A stretch of DNA of 64,000 nucleotides, from the NCBI GenBank assembly GCA_964640655.1, contig CAZXFT010000008.1, forward strand, positions 62,001-126,000. Direction: 5' to 3'. This document shows positions 43,480-53,339 of this stretch, in pieces. Below the pieces are notes generated by a model, which saw only the letters and a list, made by a program, of their open reading frames with translations, did not search any database and was not told the DNA's origin. Origin of the DNA: BJGO01 sp964640655 (GTDB lineage: Bacteria > Bacteroidota > Bacteroidia > Chitinophagales > UBA10324). The position numbers and the translations under genes were made by a program. Numbering within the stretch: position 1 is the stretch's first letter; each line of letters starts with the position of its first letter.

Positions 43480-44540
43480 TCAAAGATATTGCGTTGATTC
43501 AAACTTTTCTGATAGCGTGATGCATTTTTCAAATGCTGAACATAGTTAACTGCAAACGTATGGCGGCCGGGTCTGTCGGCATCTGCGCAGAAAAAAAGAT
43601 AGTTGGTTTCAGCGCTATTGAGTACCGCTTTAATGGATGATTCTGAGGGTGTGCAGATTGGCCCCGGCGGCAAACCTTTAAACATATAGGTATTATATGG
43701 CGAACGTTTTTCGGTATGCACTTTTAAAACACGACGTATGTCAAAGCGTTTCCATGCAAATTTTACGGTTGGGTCAGCTTGAAGTAGCATGTCCTTTTTC
43801 AAGCGATTCAAATAGACCGATGCGATTGTTGGTTTTTCATCGTTAGCATTTGTTTCTTCTTCAATGATGCTTGCTAATATCCCAACTTCAAGTGGTGTAA
43901 GACCTATTTGCTTTGCTTTATCCTTATTTGTTTCGTTCCAGAAGTGGTCATAGTTTTCTTTAATACGCTCAATAAATTTATCCAACGAGGTATTCCAGTA
44001 AAATTCATGAGTGTTCGGAATAAACATCAATAAACTGTTATCTGGATTGAAGCCAAGATTTTCGAGATAGACCTCATCGTTTAAAGAGCTCAATAACAGA
44101 GTGGAATCCAATTCTAACTTGTTGCAAACAAATGAGGACAATTGTTCTTTAGTCCGAAACTTGTTTAATACCAATCGTACCGGAGTTTGCTTGCCGGAAT
44201 ATAGTATGCGCACCAACTGCAGATTGCTCATACCTCGCTCCACTTTGTATCGTCCAGGATGAATGTGTTCATCCAAGTTCATTTGAGAAGCAACCCATTT
44301 AAATGTCTCAATGCTTTTTACCAGTTTACTTTTATCAACTATATTGATTAAGGTATTAAAGTCACTTCCTGTGGGAATATAAAGGTAGCCTTCTTCCTCA
44401 CCTTCGGGCAAGGAAATGTTAGGTTCAGTGAATCTTTGATAAAACTCAAAAGAAAGTACAGCAACGGATAAAAGCAATACTGCTGAAAAGGCTATCAGTA
44501 TCTTTTTCCATTTACCATTGTTCTTTTTTTTGCGCGCCAT
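43476..44540 (-). CDS. mltG: Endolytic murein transglycosylase MltG
   Basis: A 354-residue inner-membrane enzyme that cuts nascent peptidoglycan strands and sets their length. A basic N-terminus and one membrane helix (KILIAFSAVLLLSVAVLSFEFY) lead into the YceG-like domain: a LysM-like subdomain, then GILASIIEEETNANDEKPTIASVYLNRL with the catalytic Glu, and MLLQADPTVKFAW, YNTYMFKGLPPGPICTPS. All hallmarks are present. It is preceded by the cytochrome gene (1 bp) and overlaps yihY. Confidence 0.94.
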   Translation of the reverse strand: MARKKKNNGKWKKILIAFSAVLLLSVAVLSFEFYQRFTEPNISLPEGEEEGYLYIPTGSDFNTLINIVDKSKLVKSIETFKWVASQMNLDEHIHPGRYKVERGMSNLQLVRILYSGKQTPVRLVLNKFRTKEQLSSFVCNKLELDSTLLLSSLNDEVYLENLGFNPDNSLLMFIPNTHEFYWNTSLDKFIERIKENYDHFWNETNKDKAKQIGLTPLEVGILASIIEEETNANDEKPTIASVYLNRLKKDMLLQADPTVKFAWKRFDIRRVLKVHTEKRSPYNTYMFKGLPPGPICTPSESSIKAVLNSAETNYLFFCADADRPGRHTFAVNYVQHLKNASRYQKSLNQRNIFE

Positions 44541-44541
44541 G

Positions 44542-46458
44542 CTATGCCTTCAATAATTGTTGTAAAACTAAACGTGCTTTATTGTTGTTTGGATTTTTTA
44601 ACAACACCCTATTCAATATTTGTACAGCCTCCTGCTTTTTGTTAAGCGTAACCAATGCGGCTACTTTGTTCATTGATGCTTCCTCGTTATCAGGATTTAG
44701 TGCCAATGCCTTATCAGCAAGATCTATTGCATAGATAATGTTGTTCATCAACAGATTAACGTAGCTTAGATTGGAATAGGCTGCTTCATATTTTGGTTGT
44801 AGTAAAATTATTTCTTCAAATACGTATTGAGCTTCATCGAATCGTTGCAACATCACTAATATTTTTCCTTTCTTATTAAGAAAATCTGGTTCTTCTTTTT
44901 TTAAGGATACTGCTCTGTTCAGATAGCTTAATGCTTTTTCAAAATTGCCCTTTTGATAATATGCCTCTCCAATTCTATATGCAGTCCATGCATTGCAATC
45001 TGTGGCTTGCATATCTGAAGATGTAGAAATAATGTTTTCAAAATCATTTTTCCAGAAATAATATTGAATCAAAGCATGAATGTATCGCTTTGATTTTTTT
45101 TCATCAGTCAGACTCAAATGAAACCATGCCGAGTCGAGTAAAATATTTTTTTGCACAAATGCTTCATACATCATCAGGTAACCTTCAGCCATAGTTAGAT
45201 GCGATGCATTGTGTTGTGTAAGACATTCCAGATGAGAAAATGACGATTCTTTGTTCTGTGTTTTCTGCTGTGGTTTTTGAATTTTATGATCGTGAATAGT
45301 TACGTGAGGTATATCTAATGTTTCACTTTCAGGCATATGACATTGAAAACAATTATCAGACACTTTATCCCTCACCGTTTTGGGTGCTTTACAAGAATTA
45401 TTTTTTGTATGACAGACAATACATTTTGAATTAAATAGCTCAGTCTGAGTTTGTTTCACGCTTAAGTGAGGATTGTGACAAGTAGTGCAGGTTAATTTTC
45501 CAGAAGCCAGGTAGCACTTGCTTTGCTTCATCCTGTCAGCATGTGATGCCATAATAAATGGAGCATCAGGTTCCTTGTACCGAGGCATGAAAACATTCAT
45601 TACTTCGTGCAGATACATACCTGGCTTGAAGTCGTAATAGCTCTTGTCTTCGTGTAATACTGTAATACCCTGCAAGTGGCAACGCTGACATAACTCTGTT
45701 TGCAGGTCTATGGGAAGTTTCTTAGGATTAACTATGGTATAATCAACTGCAGTCGATGTGTCAACAACAATTCCTTTTAGTTTTTCTTCTAGGTGTTTAG
45801 ACCCTGGTCCGTGACAACGCTCACATTCGATTCCATTTTTAACTGAAGTAAATCTGTTTTCAGAGAATTTATTCTGACCTGAATACATGTTATGACAGTT
45901 CATGCATTCAGTGGAAATGATTCTGTTCCAACGGCTGCTTAAGCCTGCTTCAAAACCAGGAGCCAAATCCCAAATACCTTTTTGTGTATAAAAGGTAATA
46001 GGTGCCTGATAGAGAAAATCTTTACTGCTCCATATATGTGAATTGGTGTGCTGACCTGAACCCACAATGTATTTTATATACTCTGTTCTTTGATAGATAG
46101 TGTCCTTAATATATCCAAGGCGGTATTCTTTAATAAATAAGCTGTCTTTTCGCCAAAATGGTTTGTAGTAAAAGTTGTTTATAGAATCAAAAACAACTGT
46201 ATGTGATGTAAATATGCCTTTTGATCGTTGTCTGGTGGCTTCATCCCAGCTCTGCCCCATCCCTGTTTGATGAAATGTTTGTTGAATGTTATTGTGGCAG
46301 GTGATGCATTTTTCCATGCCTACATACGTAACGGTACTATCTGTCAGCGAAGCATAAGGTAAGCGCTGAATATCTATGTGCTCCTTGCCGGTAAAACATC
46401 TACTTAGTATTAATACACAGCATAGCAGTGTTAGAAGCACCCATATTTTAGACCTCAT
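44542..46458 (-). CDS. Seven-haem c-type cytochrome with C-terminal TPR domain
   Basis: A 638-residue exported protein. An N-terminal hydrophobic segment with a Cys (LILSRC) may be a lipoprotein signal, though Arg before Cys is not standard. Seven CxxCH haem sites follow within residues about 50-370: CITCH, CMNCH, CERCH, CQRCH, CTTCH, CIVCH and CFQCH. The spacing resembles cytochrome c554/nitrite-reductase-like multihaem proteins. The last 200 residues are TPR repeats (AYRIGEAYYQKGNFEKALSY and others). It probably passes electrons in the periplasm; partner and acceptor are unknown. It overlaps dapF by 4 bp (ATGA) and is translationally linked to it and mltG. Confidence 0.88.
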   Translation of the reverse strand: MRSKIWVLLTLLCCVLILSRCFTGKEHIDIQRLPYASLTDSTVTYVGMEKCITCHNNIQQTFHQTGMGQSWDEATRQRSKGIFTSHTVVFDSINNFYYKPFWRKDSLFIKEYRLGYIKDTIYQRTEYIKYIVGSGQHTNSHIWSSKDFLYQAPITFYTQKGIWDLAPGFEAGLSSRWNRIISTECMNCHNMYSGQNKFSENRFTSVKNGIECERCHGPGSKHLEEKLKGIVVDTSTAVDYTIVNPKKLPIDLQTELCQRCHLQGITVLHEDKSYYDFKPGMYLHEVMNVFMPRYKEPDAPFIMASHADRMKQSKCYLASGKLTCTTCHNPHLSVKQTQTELFNSKCIVCHTKNNSCKAPKTVRDKVSDNCFQCHMPESETLDIPHVTIHDHKIQKPQQKTQNKESSFSHLECLTQHNASHLTMAEGYLMMYEAFVQKNILLDSAWFHLSLTDEKKSKRYIHALIQYYFWKNDFENIISTSSDMQATDCNAWTAYRIGEAYYQKGNFEKALSYLNRAVSLKKEEPDFLNKKGKILVMLQRFDEAQYVFEEIILLQPKYEAAYSNLSYVNLLMNNIIYAIDLADKALALNPDNEEASMNKVAALVTLNKKQEAVQILNRVLLKNPNNNKARLVLQQLLKA

Positions 46459-47243
46459 ATTTTATACACTCCTTCATAAACACGCTCCACAGGTCCTTCT
46501 AAAAAGATATTGTTGTAAATTCCATTGCCTTCTTTATGAAAGTTCACTGTTAATCGTCCGCCGTTTGCAATAACCTGATAGGACTGCTCGGTTGCTGAAT
46601 TTTTACTCCACTCTGAACGGCTAATGGCAGCAGCTACACAACCGGTACCACATGCCTCAGTTTCGTTTTCAACACCGCGTTCGTAGGTGCGTAATCTGAG
46701 CGCATCAGGCAATATCTGTAGGAAATTGACATTCACTCCTTTATCAGTAAACTCGTGATTATATCGAATTTGCTTGCCGGTTTCATAAACATTTAAAGCC
46801 TCAACATCATCAACATTAAACACAATATGTGGTGAGCCTGTGTCAAGTAACAAAGCATTTTCTCGCTGTAAAATCATTTTCACGTCGCGCATGCTCACCT
46901 TAACCCTGTTATGATCAGTTACTAGAAATTGATGAATACCATCATATGCCATAAATGAATGTGTGTTAAACAAAACCCCGCATTCAGCGGCAAAAATGAC
47001 AGCACATCGGGCTCCATTTCCGCACAAACTGCCTTCTTTTCCATCGGCGTTATGGTAAACCATTTTAAAATCCACTGAATAAATATTTCTAATAAATATT
47101 AGTCCATCGGCACCAATTCCGTAGTGTCTGTCGCACATTTGCTTAATGTGCTTATTAGTCAGATTACCCAAACCTTCGACACGGTCGTCTATTAAAATAA
47201 AATCATTTCCGGCGCCGTGATATTTAACAAAGGGAATTTTCAC
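46455..47243 (-). CDS. dapF: Diaminopimelate epimerase
   Basis: Converts LL- to meso-diaminopimelate for lysine and for peptidoglycan cross-links. The 262-residue protein has FVKYHGAGNDFILID, the first active-site cysteine in SLCGNGARCAV, and the second in ETEACGTGCVAAA. The start codon is a GTG at 47243 (MKIPFVKYHG); no earlier start is sensible. It is first in the operon with the cytochrome, mltG and yihY. Its leader contains overlapping inverted repeats (47243-47281). Confidence 0.95.
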   Translation of the reverse strand: MKIPFVKYHGAGNDFILIDDRVEGLGNLTNKHIKQMCDRHYGIGADGLIFIRNIYSVDFKMVYHNADGKEGSLCGNGARCAVIFAAECGVLFNTHSFMAYDGIHQFLVTDHNRVKVSMRDVKMILQRENALLLDTGSPHIVFNVDDVEALNVYETGKQIRYNHEFTDKGVNVNFLQILPDALRLRTYERGVENETEACGTGCVAAAISRSEWSKNSATEQSYQVIANGGRLTVNFHKEGNGIYNNIFLEGPVERVYEGVYKI

Positions 47244-47281
47244 CGTCTAAAAGTACTTAGACTATATAAAACAATAGACGG
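47243..47281. repeat. Overlapping inverted repeats at the dapF start
   Basis: CCGTCTA (47243-47249) can pair with TAGACGG (47275-47281), while GTCTAA (47245-47250) can pair with TTAGAC (47257-47262). These pairings exclude each other. They cover the dapF GTG and its probable promoter (TACTTTTA on the minus strand). Confidence 0.35.
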
Positions 47282-47372
47282 AACAATATCTCTGCATTTA
47301 ACTGTCATTTTTCAACTTTGAAATGTTCCTTTTCAGCTTCGAAATAAAAGAATCCTAATACACACTAAACTG

Positions 47373-47405
47373 TTGCTATATTAGTTTAATTAGGCATAAT
47401 TTTTG
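47373..47405 (+). promoter_or_regulatory. Possible promoter of the Do/HtrA protease gene
   Basis: TTG (47373-47375), 21 bp, then TAATTTTTG (47397-47405), which matches the -33/-7 pattern with one extra base in the -7 element. It lies 38 bp before the ATG at 47444. Confidence 0.4.
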
Positions 47406-47443
47406 AAAATTTGCAAACCACTAAAAATTCAACAAGGACATTT

Positions 47444-48940
47444 ATGAAAACAAAAAATCTGCTATTAGTCATTTTAGTTGCTATGGGTAGTTCCATAGTA
47501 ACCGTTTCAGGATTAAAGTATTTCTCCTCAAAATCATTCAGCGGAACTCAAGAATTTGGAGTTGAACCTACCAACGTCAGATTCACTAATTTCAGCCCCG
47601 CTACCTCCGATCATTATCTGGCGGCAAGCACCGATTTTACTTCTGCTGCTGCGCTTACAACACCAACAGTGGTCCACATAAACACAAGTTATACACCCAA
47701 GCAACGTAGCAACGATATGACCTATGACCCCTTCCGCGATTTCTTTGGAAACGATTTCTGGAACTTTAGAATGGATCCATATGGCAGTAGACCAAAAGAG
47801 TCAAGTGGTTCTGGTGTTATCATTTCCGACGATGGTTATATTGTAACCAACAATCACGTGGTTGCTGATGGAGATAAAATTTCTGTGATATTGAACAATA
47901 AGAAAGAATATTCCGCAACAGTAATCGGATCAGACCCATCTACAGATTTAGCTTTAATTAAAATTGATGCAGGAGACCTGCCATTTATCAGTTTCGGTAA
48001 TTCTGACAGCACAAAAGTGGGTGAATGGGTGTTGGCAGTTGGTAACCCTTTCAACTTGGAGAGCACAGTTACTGCCGGTATCATTAGTGCCAAAGGTCGT
48101 AATATCAACATTCTAAAGGACAAAGGTTCCATTGAAAGCTTTATTCAAACAGATGCTGCAGTAAATCCGGGAAACAGTGGTGGTGCATTGGTAAATCTAC
48201 GTGGTGAGTTAATAGGAATCAACTCAGCTATTGCCACTCCTACAGGTTCTTATGCCGGATACTCTTTTGCGGTGCCTGTTAACATTGTTAAAAAAGTAGT
48301 TAATGATTTGGTAAAATTTGGAGTGGTTCAACGTGGTTACCTCGGTGTAAGCATTGCCAATATCAACGAAGAATTAGCCAAGAAATATGAAATCAATACG
48401 CTTGATGGTGTTTATGTTGATGCAGTGAATGATGGCTCCGCTGCTGCCGAAGCCGGCATTAAATCAGGTGATGTTATTGTTGCAATAAATGATGTTAATG
48501 TAAAATCAACTTCAGAATTGCAGGAACAAATTGCTCGTTACCGTCCAAATGATCAGATTAACGTAACAGTATTGCGAGGCGATAAGCAAAAAATTCTGAG
48601 TACACGTTTGAAAAACATAGATGGCGAAACTACAGTGGTCAAGAAAGATCAGGTGAGCAGTTTTGCTTCATTGGGTGCCGATTTCCAAAATTTGACCAAT
48701 GAAGAAAAGAAACAACTCGGTATTAACGGTGGAGTAAAAGTTGCTAAACTGTATGATGGCAAACTTTCTAAAAACACTGACATACGCGATGGATTCGTTA
48801 TCACAAAGGTGGATAACAAACCTGTGAACAATGTTGATGAATTAAAAACGGCTTTACAAAACAAAGCCGGTCAGGGTGTAATGATTGAAGGTACATACCC
48901 TAACTATTCTGGAAATTATTTTTACGCATTCAGGATGTAA
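47444..48940 (+). CDS. Do family serine endopeptidase (DegP/DegQ/HtrA)
   Basis: A 498-residue periplasmic protease and chaperone that handles misfolded envelope proteins. One N-terminal hydrophobic segment (LLLVILVAMGSSIVTVSG) acts as signal or anchor. The trypsin-like domain has His138 (VTNNHVVADG), Asp168 (STDLALIKID) and Ser245 (NPGNSGGALVN), the full triad. Two PDZ domains follow, from about residues 295-385 and 410-498. The ATG at 47444 begins the signal segment; a TTG at 47411 would add 11 residues and lies by the promoter. A strong terminator follows. Confidence 0.95.
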   Translation: MKTKNLLLVILVAMGSSIVTVSGLKYFSSKSFSGTQEFGVEPTNVRFTNFSPATSDHYLAASTDFTSAAALTTPTVVHINTSYTPKQRSNDMTYDPFRDFFGNDFWNFRMDPYGSRPKESSGSGVIISDDGYIVTNNHVVADGDKISVILNNKKEYSATVIGSDPSTDLALIKIDAGDLPFISFGNSDSTKVGEWVLAVGNPFNLESTVTAGIISAKGRNINILKDKGSIESFIQTDAAVNPGNSGGALVNLRGELIGINSAIATPTGSYAGYSFAVPVNIVKKVVNDLVKFGVVQRGYLGVSIANINEELAKKYEINTLDGVYVDAVNDGSAAAEAGIKSGDVIVAINDVNVKSTSELQEQIARYRPNDQINVTVLRGDKQKILSTRLKNIDGETTVVKKDQVSSFASLGADFQNLTNEEKKQLGINGGVKVAKLYDGKLSKNTDIRDGFVITKVDNKPVNNVDELKTALQNKAGQGVMIEGTYPNYSGNYFYAFRM

Positions 48941-48963
48941 ACTTGCAAGATCCGGTGCAGTGT

Positions 48964-48999
48964 AAAAGCCGTCATAGATTATCTAAGACGGCTTTTTTT
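48964..48999 (+). terminator. Strong intrinsic terminator after the HtrA gene
   Basis: AAAAGCCGTC (48964-48973) pairs with GACGGCTTTT (48987-48996); inner bases TAGAT/ATCTA extend the stem, and seven T follow. Confidence 0.92.
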
Positions 49000-49050
49000 A
49001 ATGTTCCAACTCAATAGTATTAGCGTTAGGTTTGGAGAAATTTTAACTCA

Positions 49051-50226
49051 TTGTCATTTTCATTTCAACAAGCCTCTTCCGTTTTTATTACTTGCCCGTT
49101 TAAAGCTTCTCATTTAACCGCTGCAGAGACAGAAGCACTAGGATTTAAAGTAGAACAGATTAAGGATAATGCTATTACTACTACAGCTACTTTAAAAGAT
49201 TGCATCAAACTCAATCTGAACCTGAGAACTGCAAGTAAGGTGTTGTGGCTTCTGTTTGAAGGTAAGGCAATTAATGCAGATACGCTTTATTCCCTCATTA
49301 ATAAATATAACTGGGAACAGTTGCTCGATGTTAACGGATATCTATCCATTCAGTCCTTTACACAAAATGATACCATCAATAATACACTTTTCACTAATCT
49401 GAAAGTGAAAGATGCTATTGCTGATTTCTTTATTAAGAAATATAACAAACGACCAGACAGCGGACCGGAGAACAGGGGTTTACAGTTATTTATATATTGG
49501 ATTGGAGAAGATGTTCGTGTGTATATAGATACCAGTGGCGAAACACTTGCAAGACATGGTTACAGAAAAATTCCACTGAAAGCTCCATTACAGGAAAATC
49601 TTGCAGCATCTATTATAATGGCAACGGTCTGGGATGGTACAAGCACATTTATTAATCCAATGTGCGGTAGCGGTACTTTAGCTATTGAAGCAGCTATGAT
49701 TATGAGTAAGCGGGTGCCTGGTTTATTTAAAAAGGACTATGCTTTTAAAAACCTGAAAGGCTATAATGATGAATGGTATCGTGATGAACTTATAGCTTGC
49801 AGAATGGCAGTGAAAAATCCATTACTAGCACCAGTTATTGCAACAGATATTTCAATGGACGCTGTGCGAAGTGCAAAAGTTAATGCCTCTCTTGCAAATC
49901 TGGAAAGCAACATCAAATTTGAAAGATGCTCTTTTGAAGAAACATATATACCTGAACAAAAAGGGATTATTATTATTAATCCACCCTATGGCGAACGCAT
50001 CGGAGATGAACAGGATCTACAGTTGCTTTATAAGAAGATTGGCGATTTCTTTAAAACCAGATGTAAGGGTTACAAGGGGTACGTTTTCACAGGAAACCCC
50101 GAATTGGCAAAATTTATTGGACTTAAGCCACAGCGAAAGATTCCATTCTTTAATGCAAAAATTGAATGCCGACTGCTGGAGTTTGATATTTATGAGGGCA
50201 GTAAGAAAATTCAATCCGGCAATTAG
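49051..50226 (+). CDS. THUMP-domain class I RNA methyltransferase (RlmL/RlmKL N-terminal type)
   Basis: A 391-residue SAM-dependent methyltransferase, likely for a guanine N2 in 23S rRNA like RlmL. The N-terminus has a ferredoxin-like and THUMP region (residues about 5-160; KDCIKLNLNLRTASKVLWLLFEG and VRVYIDTSGETLARHGYRK). Then come FINPMCGSGTLAIEAAM for SAM binding and IIIINPPYGERIG as motif IV (NPPY). The start codon appears to be TTG at 49051, since no ATG gives the conserved start VFITCPFKASHLTAAE. The exact target base is not certain. Confidence 0.88.
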   Translation: MSFSFQQASSVFITCPFKASHLTAAETEALGFKVEQIKDNAITTTATLKDCIKLNLNLRTASKVLWLLFEGKAINADTLYSLINKYNWEQLLDVNGYLSIQSFTQNDTINNTLFTNLKVKDAIADFFIKKYNKRPDSGPENRGLQLFIYWIGEDVRVYIDTSGETLARHGYRKIPLKAPLQENLAASIIMATVWDGTSTFINPMCGSGTLAIEAAMIMSKRVPGLFKKDYAFKNLKGYNDEWYRDELIACRMAVKNPLLAPVIATDISMDAVRSAKVNASLANLESNIKFERCSFEETYIPEQKGIIIINPPYGERIGDEQDLQLLYKKIGDFFKTRCKGYKGYVFTGNPELAKFIGLKPQRKIPFFNAKIECRLLEFDIYEGSKKIQSGN

Positions 50227-50299
50227 CCGTTTTTCGACAAATAGCTAATAATTTAATCCATATGTAACATTTTCATCGTTAAACAATGAACTATACTAT

Positions 50300-50307
50300 T
50301 ATATTTG
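50300..50307 (+). promoter_or_regulatory. Possible -7 promoter element (TATATTTG) for the subtilase gene
   Basis: Perfect TAnnTTTG, 33 bp before the ATG. No -33 TTG at the usual spacing. Confidence 0.4.
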
Positions 50308-50340
50308 ACATTAATTAAAAAAGAACCATAACACCAAAAT

Positions 50341-53289
50341 ATGCTCCGTAAATTTTTACTTCACTTTTTTCTGCTAGCGCTCGCATCACAGGCATTTGCT
50401 CAGGAAGCAAATCGCGTTCCCGGTGAATTACTCGTTTCTCTAAAAGCCGGATATACTGGACAACAATTGGAGGAATCCATCAACTTTTACAGTCCTGATA
50501 AAATTAACCTACTCGAAAAACTGATGCCCGATTTCAATATTTATCATTTCAGTTTTATCGAAAACTCAGAAAACCCAATGAGAATATTGAATCTGATTAA
50601 ACAACATCCTTTTGTAGATGTCGTTCAGTTTAATCACGAAGTAAAACTGCGTGTTACCTCACCTAACGATGCCAGTTTCAGTCAGCAATGGTCCTTAAAA
50701 AATACCGGTCAAAGTGGCGGAAATTCTGATGCCGATATTGATGCTGATGAAGCATGGGATATTACTACCGGAGGTTTAACAACATTAGGAGACACAATAG
50801 TGGTAGCCGTTATAGATGGAGGATTTCAGCTCACTCACCCCGATTTAACTCAAAACATTTATAGAAATTATCAGGAAATAGGTGGTAACGGCATCGATGA
50901 CGACAATAACGGTTACATTGATGATGTAAATGGATGGAATGCTTATAATGATAACGGTACCATTCCTTCAGACCAACATGGCACACATGTAAGTGGAATT
51001 ATTGGCGCTCGCGGAAATAACGGCATCGGTGTATCCGGTGTTAACTGGAATGTTAAAGTGATGACCATCGCCGGTTCAACCGGATCGGAAGCGACTGTAA
51101 TCAAAGCCTACGGTTATGCAGCCAAGATGAGAAAACTTTATAACCAAACCAACGGTGTTAAAGGCGCATACGTGGTTTCTACAAATTCATCGTTTGGAGT
51201 TGACTTAGCCAACCCAAACAACTATCCATTATGGTGTGCTTTTTATGACACACTTGGTAAGTACGGTATATTGAGCGCCGGAGCTACAGCTAATGCAAAT
51301 TATAATGTTGACACACAAGGTGATATTCCTACTGCATGCCCAAGTAATTTTTTAATTAGTGTTACAAATACAACCAATACAGATGCTAAAAATAGCAGCT
51401 GTGGTTACGGAGCTACCACTATTGACTTAGGTTCTCCGGGAACTAATATTTATAATACTGTCACTAATAGCGGTTATTCTAACCTCACAGGTACATCAAT
51501 GGCTACACCTCATGTCGCCGGTGCTATAGGATTAATGTATGCTGCTGCCTGTGAGCAATTAATTGCCGAGTCAAAAACAAGCCCCTCTGTGATAGCTGCT
51601 CAAATGAAGGAATACATGTTGAATGGCACAGACCCTGTAAACTCAATGGCTAACATAACCGTAACCGGTGGCCGTTTGAACTTAAACAAGGCCTTATTGA
51701 ATGTATTAACTTACCCCTGCGATCCAACAGCACCACCAGTTGTCAACTTCAACGGAAGTAACATTAACGGTTGCCCGGGTTTGTCTGCTTCATTCAACAA
51801 TCAAACTACCGGAATACCTTCTTCAATTTTATGGTTGTTCCCGGGAGGTTCTCCTAGCAGTTCCACTTCTTCAAATCCTAGCGTTGTATACAACGCTTTG
51901 GGAACATACAATGTTACCTTAATAGCAACTAACTCTTTCGGTTCTGATACTTTGACACTGAGTAATTATGTAAATATTAATACAAGCGGAACAACAACCT
52001 TCTGGACCGAAGGCTTTGAAACAGCATCAAACTTCAACGATATAGGATGGAGCACTGTTTCTACAAGTAGTGTCAATTGGACGGTTTTTTCAGGTGTAGC
52101 AGGCAATGGAAACAGCACTAAAGCTGCGCGTGTTAATATTTTCAGCAATCAGAATGATGTGGGTGCTCGTTATGGTTTAATAACTCCCCCACTCGATTTT
52201 ACCAATCACAGCAATGTGCAATTAAAAATAAAACATGCCTACCGCAGACGTGTAACATCTGTTTCAGATTCATTAATAGTATATGTAAGTGTTGATGGAG
52301 GAAATACTTTTCCTTATAAATTACTTACAAAAGGTGAAAATGGTCAGGGAACTTTAGCAACGTCAAACACTACAAATACAAACTGGGCACCAAGTCAGTC
52401 TTCACAATGGTGCTTTAACGATAATACACCCGGATGCTTTTCAATAGACCTATCCAACTTCGATGGCTTACCAGATGTGCGTATCAAATTTGAAGTTTAC
52501 AGCAATGGCAATAATAATTTTTACTTAGACGATGTGGAATTATTAGGTCAATGTATGGAGCCTCAATTGATAGCACCGGTTGCAAATCTGACTATATCAA
52601 AAACTACAGCATGCGTTGGCGAGACTATTACTTTCAGTGATGCCAGTCAAAATACTCCAATCAACTGGCAGTGGTCAGTCAATGGCGGTTCGCCATCAAC
52701 ATCTACGCAACCTGCGTTTACTACTTCTTTCAGCACGGAGGGTGTATATGATGTAACACTAATAGTCAGCAACTTTGTTGGAGCAGATACTATTACCATT
52801 ACTGAAGCTGTAACCGTTAATCCTACTCCTGCAGTACCTGCCGTAACACAAAGTAACGATACGTTATATAGCAGCGCATCAAGCGGTAATCAGTGGTATT
52901 TCAATGGCAATATCATTAATGGTGCTACCAACTCATTTTATATTCCTGCAAACAATGGCAATTACACTGTTAAAGTATCAAACAATTTCGGATGCATTGC
53001 TACTTCTGACGCATTCGCATTTATCAAGTCAGGTATTGATGTAATTGCGAATCCTAATGTATTCAGCATGTATCCAAATCCGGCTCAAAACCTCTTGACA
53101 ATAGAAGTATATGGGACTATTCAGAACACTTTTGAGTTGGCAGACGCATTAGGCAGAGTAATTACTTCGGTAGTATTAAACAACAAAATTAGTACGATTG
53201 ACATCAGTCAATTACCAGCCGGTATTTATGCAGCAAGCATAGTTCGCGACAGTAAGCGTGTTACCAAGAAGTTAGTAGTAAATAAATAA
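50341..53289 (+). CDS. Exported S8 subtilisin-like protease with PKD domains and T9SS type A sorting domain
   Basis: A 982-residue secreted serine protease. Signal peptide to AFAQ; a propeptide-like region (residues 25-105; RVPGELLVSLKAG and HPFVDVVQFNHEV); a subtilase domain with Asp159 (VAVIDGGFQLTHPDL), His213 (QHGTHVSGI) and Ser386 (GTSMATPHVAGA). Then come a PKD-like domain (about 465-550), a lectin-like beta region (about 560-740; LDDVELLGQC), a second PKD-like domain, and the sorting domain with FSMYPNPAQNLLTIEVYG and LPAGIYAASIVRDSKRVTKKLVV. The catalytic triad is complete. It probably digests extracellular protein. Confidence 0.94.
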   Translation: MLRKFLLHFFLLALASQAFAQEANRVPGELLVSLKAGYTGQQLEESINFYSPDKINLLEKLMPDFNIYHFSFIENSENPMRILNLIKQHPFVDVVQFNHEVKLRVTSPNDASFSQQWSLKNTGQSGGNSDADIDADEAWDITTGGLTTLGDTIVVAVIDGGFQLTHPDLTQNIYRNYQEIGGNGIDDDNNGYIDDVNGWNAYNDNGTIPSDQHGTHVSGIIGARGNNGIGVSGVNWNVKVMTIAGSTGSEATVIKAYGYAAKMRKLYNQTNGVKGAYVVSTNSSFGVDLANPNNYPLWCAFYDTLGKYGILSAGATANANYNVDTQGDIPTACPSNFLISVTNTTNTDAKNSSCGYGATTIDLGSPGTNIYNTVTNSGYSNLTGTSMATPHVAGAIGLMYAAACEQLIAESKTSPSVIAAQMKEYMLNGTDPVNSMANITVTGGRLNLNKALLNVLTYPCDPTAPPVVNFNGSNINGCPGLSASFNNQTTGIPSSILWLFPGGSPSSSTSSNPSVVYNALGTYNVTLIATNSFGSDTLTLSNYVNINTSGTTTFWTEGFETASNFNDIGWSTVSTSSVNWTVFSGVAGNGNSTKAARVNIFSNQNDVGARYGLITPPLDFTNHSNVQLKIKHAYRRRVTSVSDSLIVYVSVDGGNTFPYKLLTKGENGQGTLATSNTTNTNWAPSQSSQWCFNDNTPGCFSIDLSNFDGLPDVRIKFEVYSNGNNNFYLDDVELLGQCMEPQLIAPVANLTISKTTACVGETITFSDASQNTPINWQWSVNGGSPSTSTQPAFTTSFSTEGVYDVTLIVSNFVGADTITITEAVTVNPTPAVPAVTQSNDTLYSSASSGNQWYFNGNIINGATNSFYIPANNGNYTVKVSNNFGCIATSDAFAFIKSGIDVIANPNVFSMYPNPAQNLLTIEVYGTIQNTFELADALGRVITSVVLNNKISTIDISQLPAGIYAASIVRDSKRVTKKLVVNK

Positions 53290-53307
53290 TAATTTTCATC
53301 ATCAAAT

Positions 53308-53337
53308 AAAAAAGCCTCTGCATCGCAGAGGCTTTTT
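53308..53337. terminator. Bidirectional terminator between convergent genes
   Basis: A near-perfect 13-bp stem: AAAAAGCCTCTGC pairs with GCAGAGGCTTTTT across the 3-nt loop ATC. It serves the subtilase on the plus strand and the sigma-factor operon on the minus strand (stop codon at 53340-53342). Confidence 0.93.
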
Positions 53338-53339
53338 AA

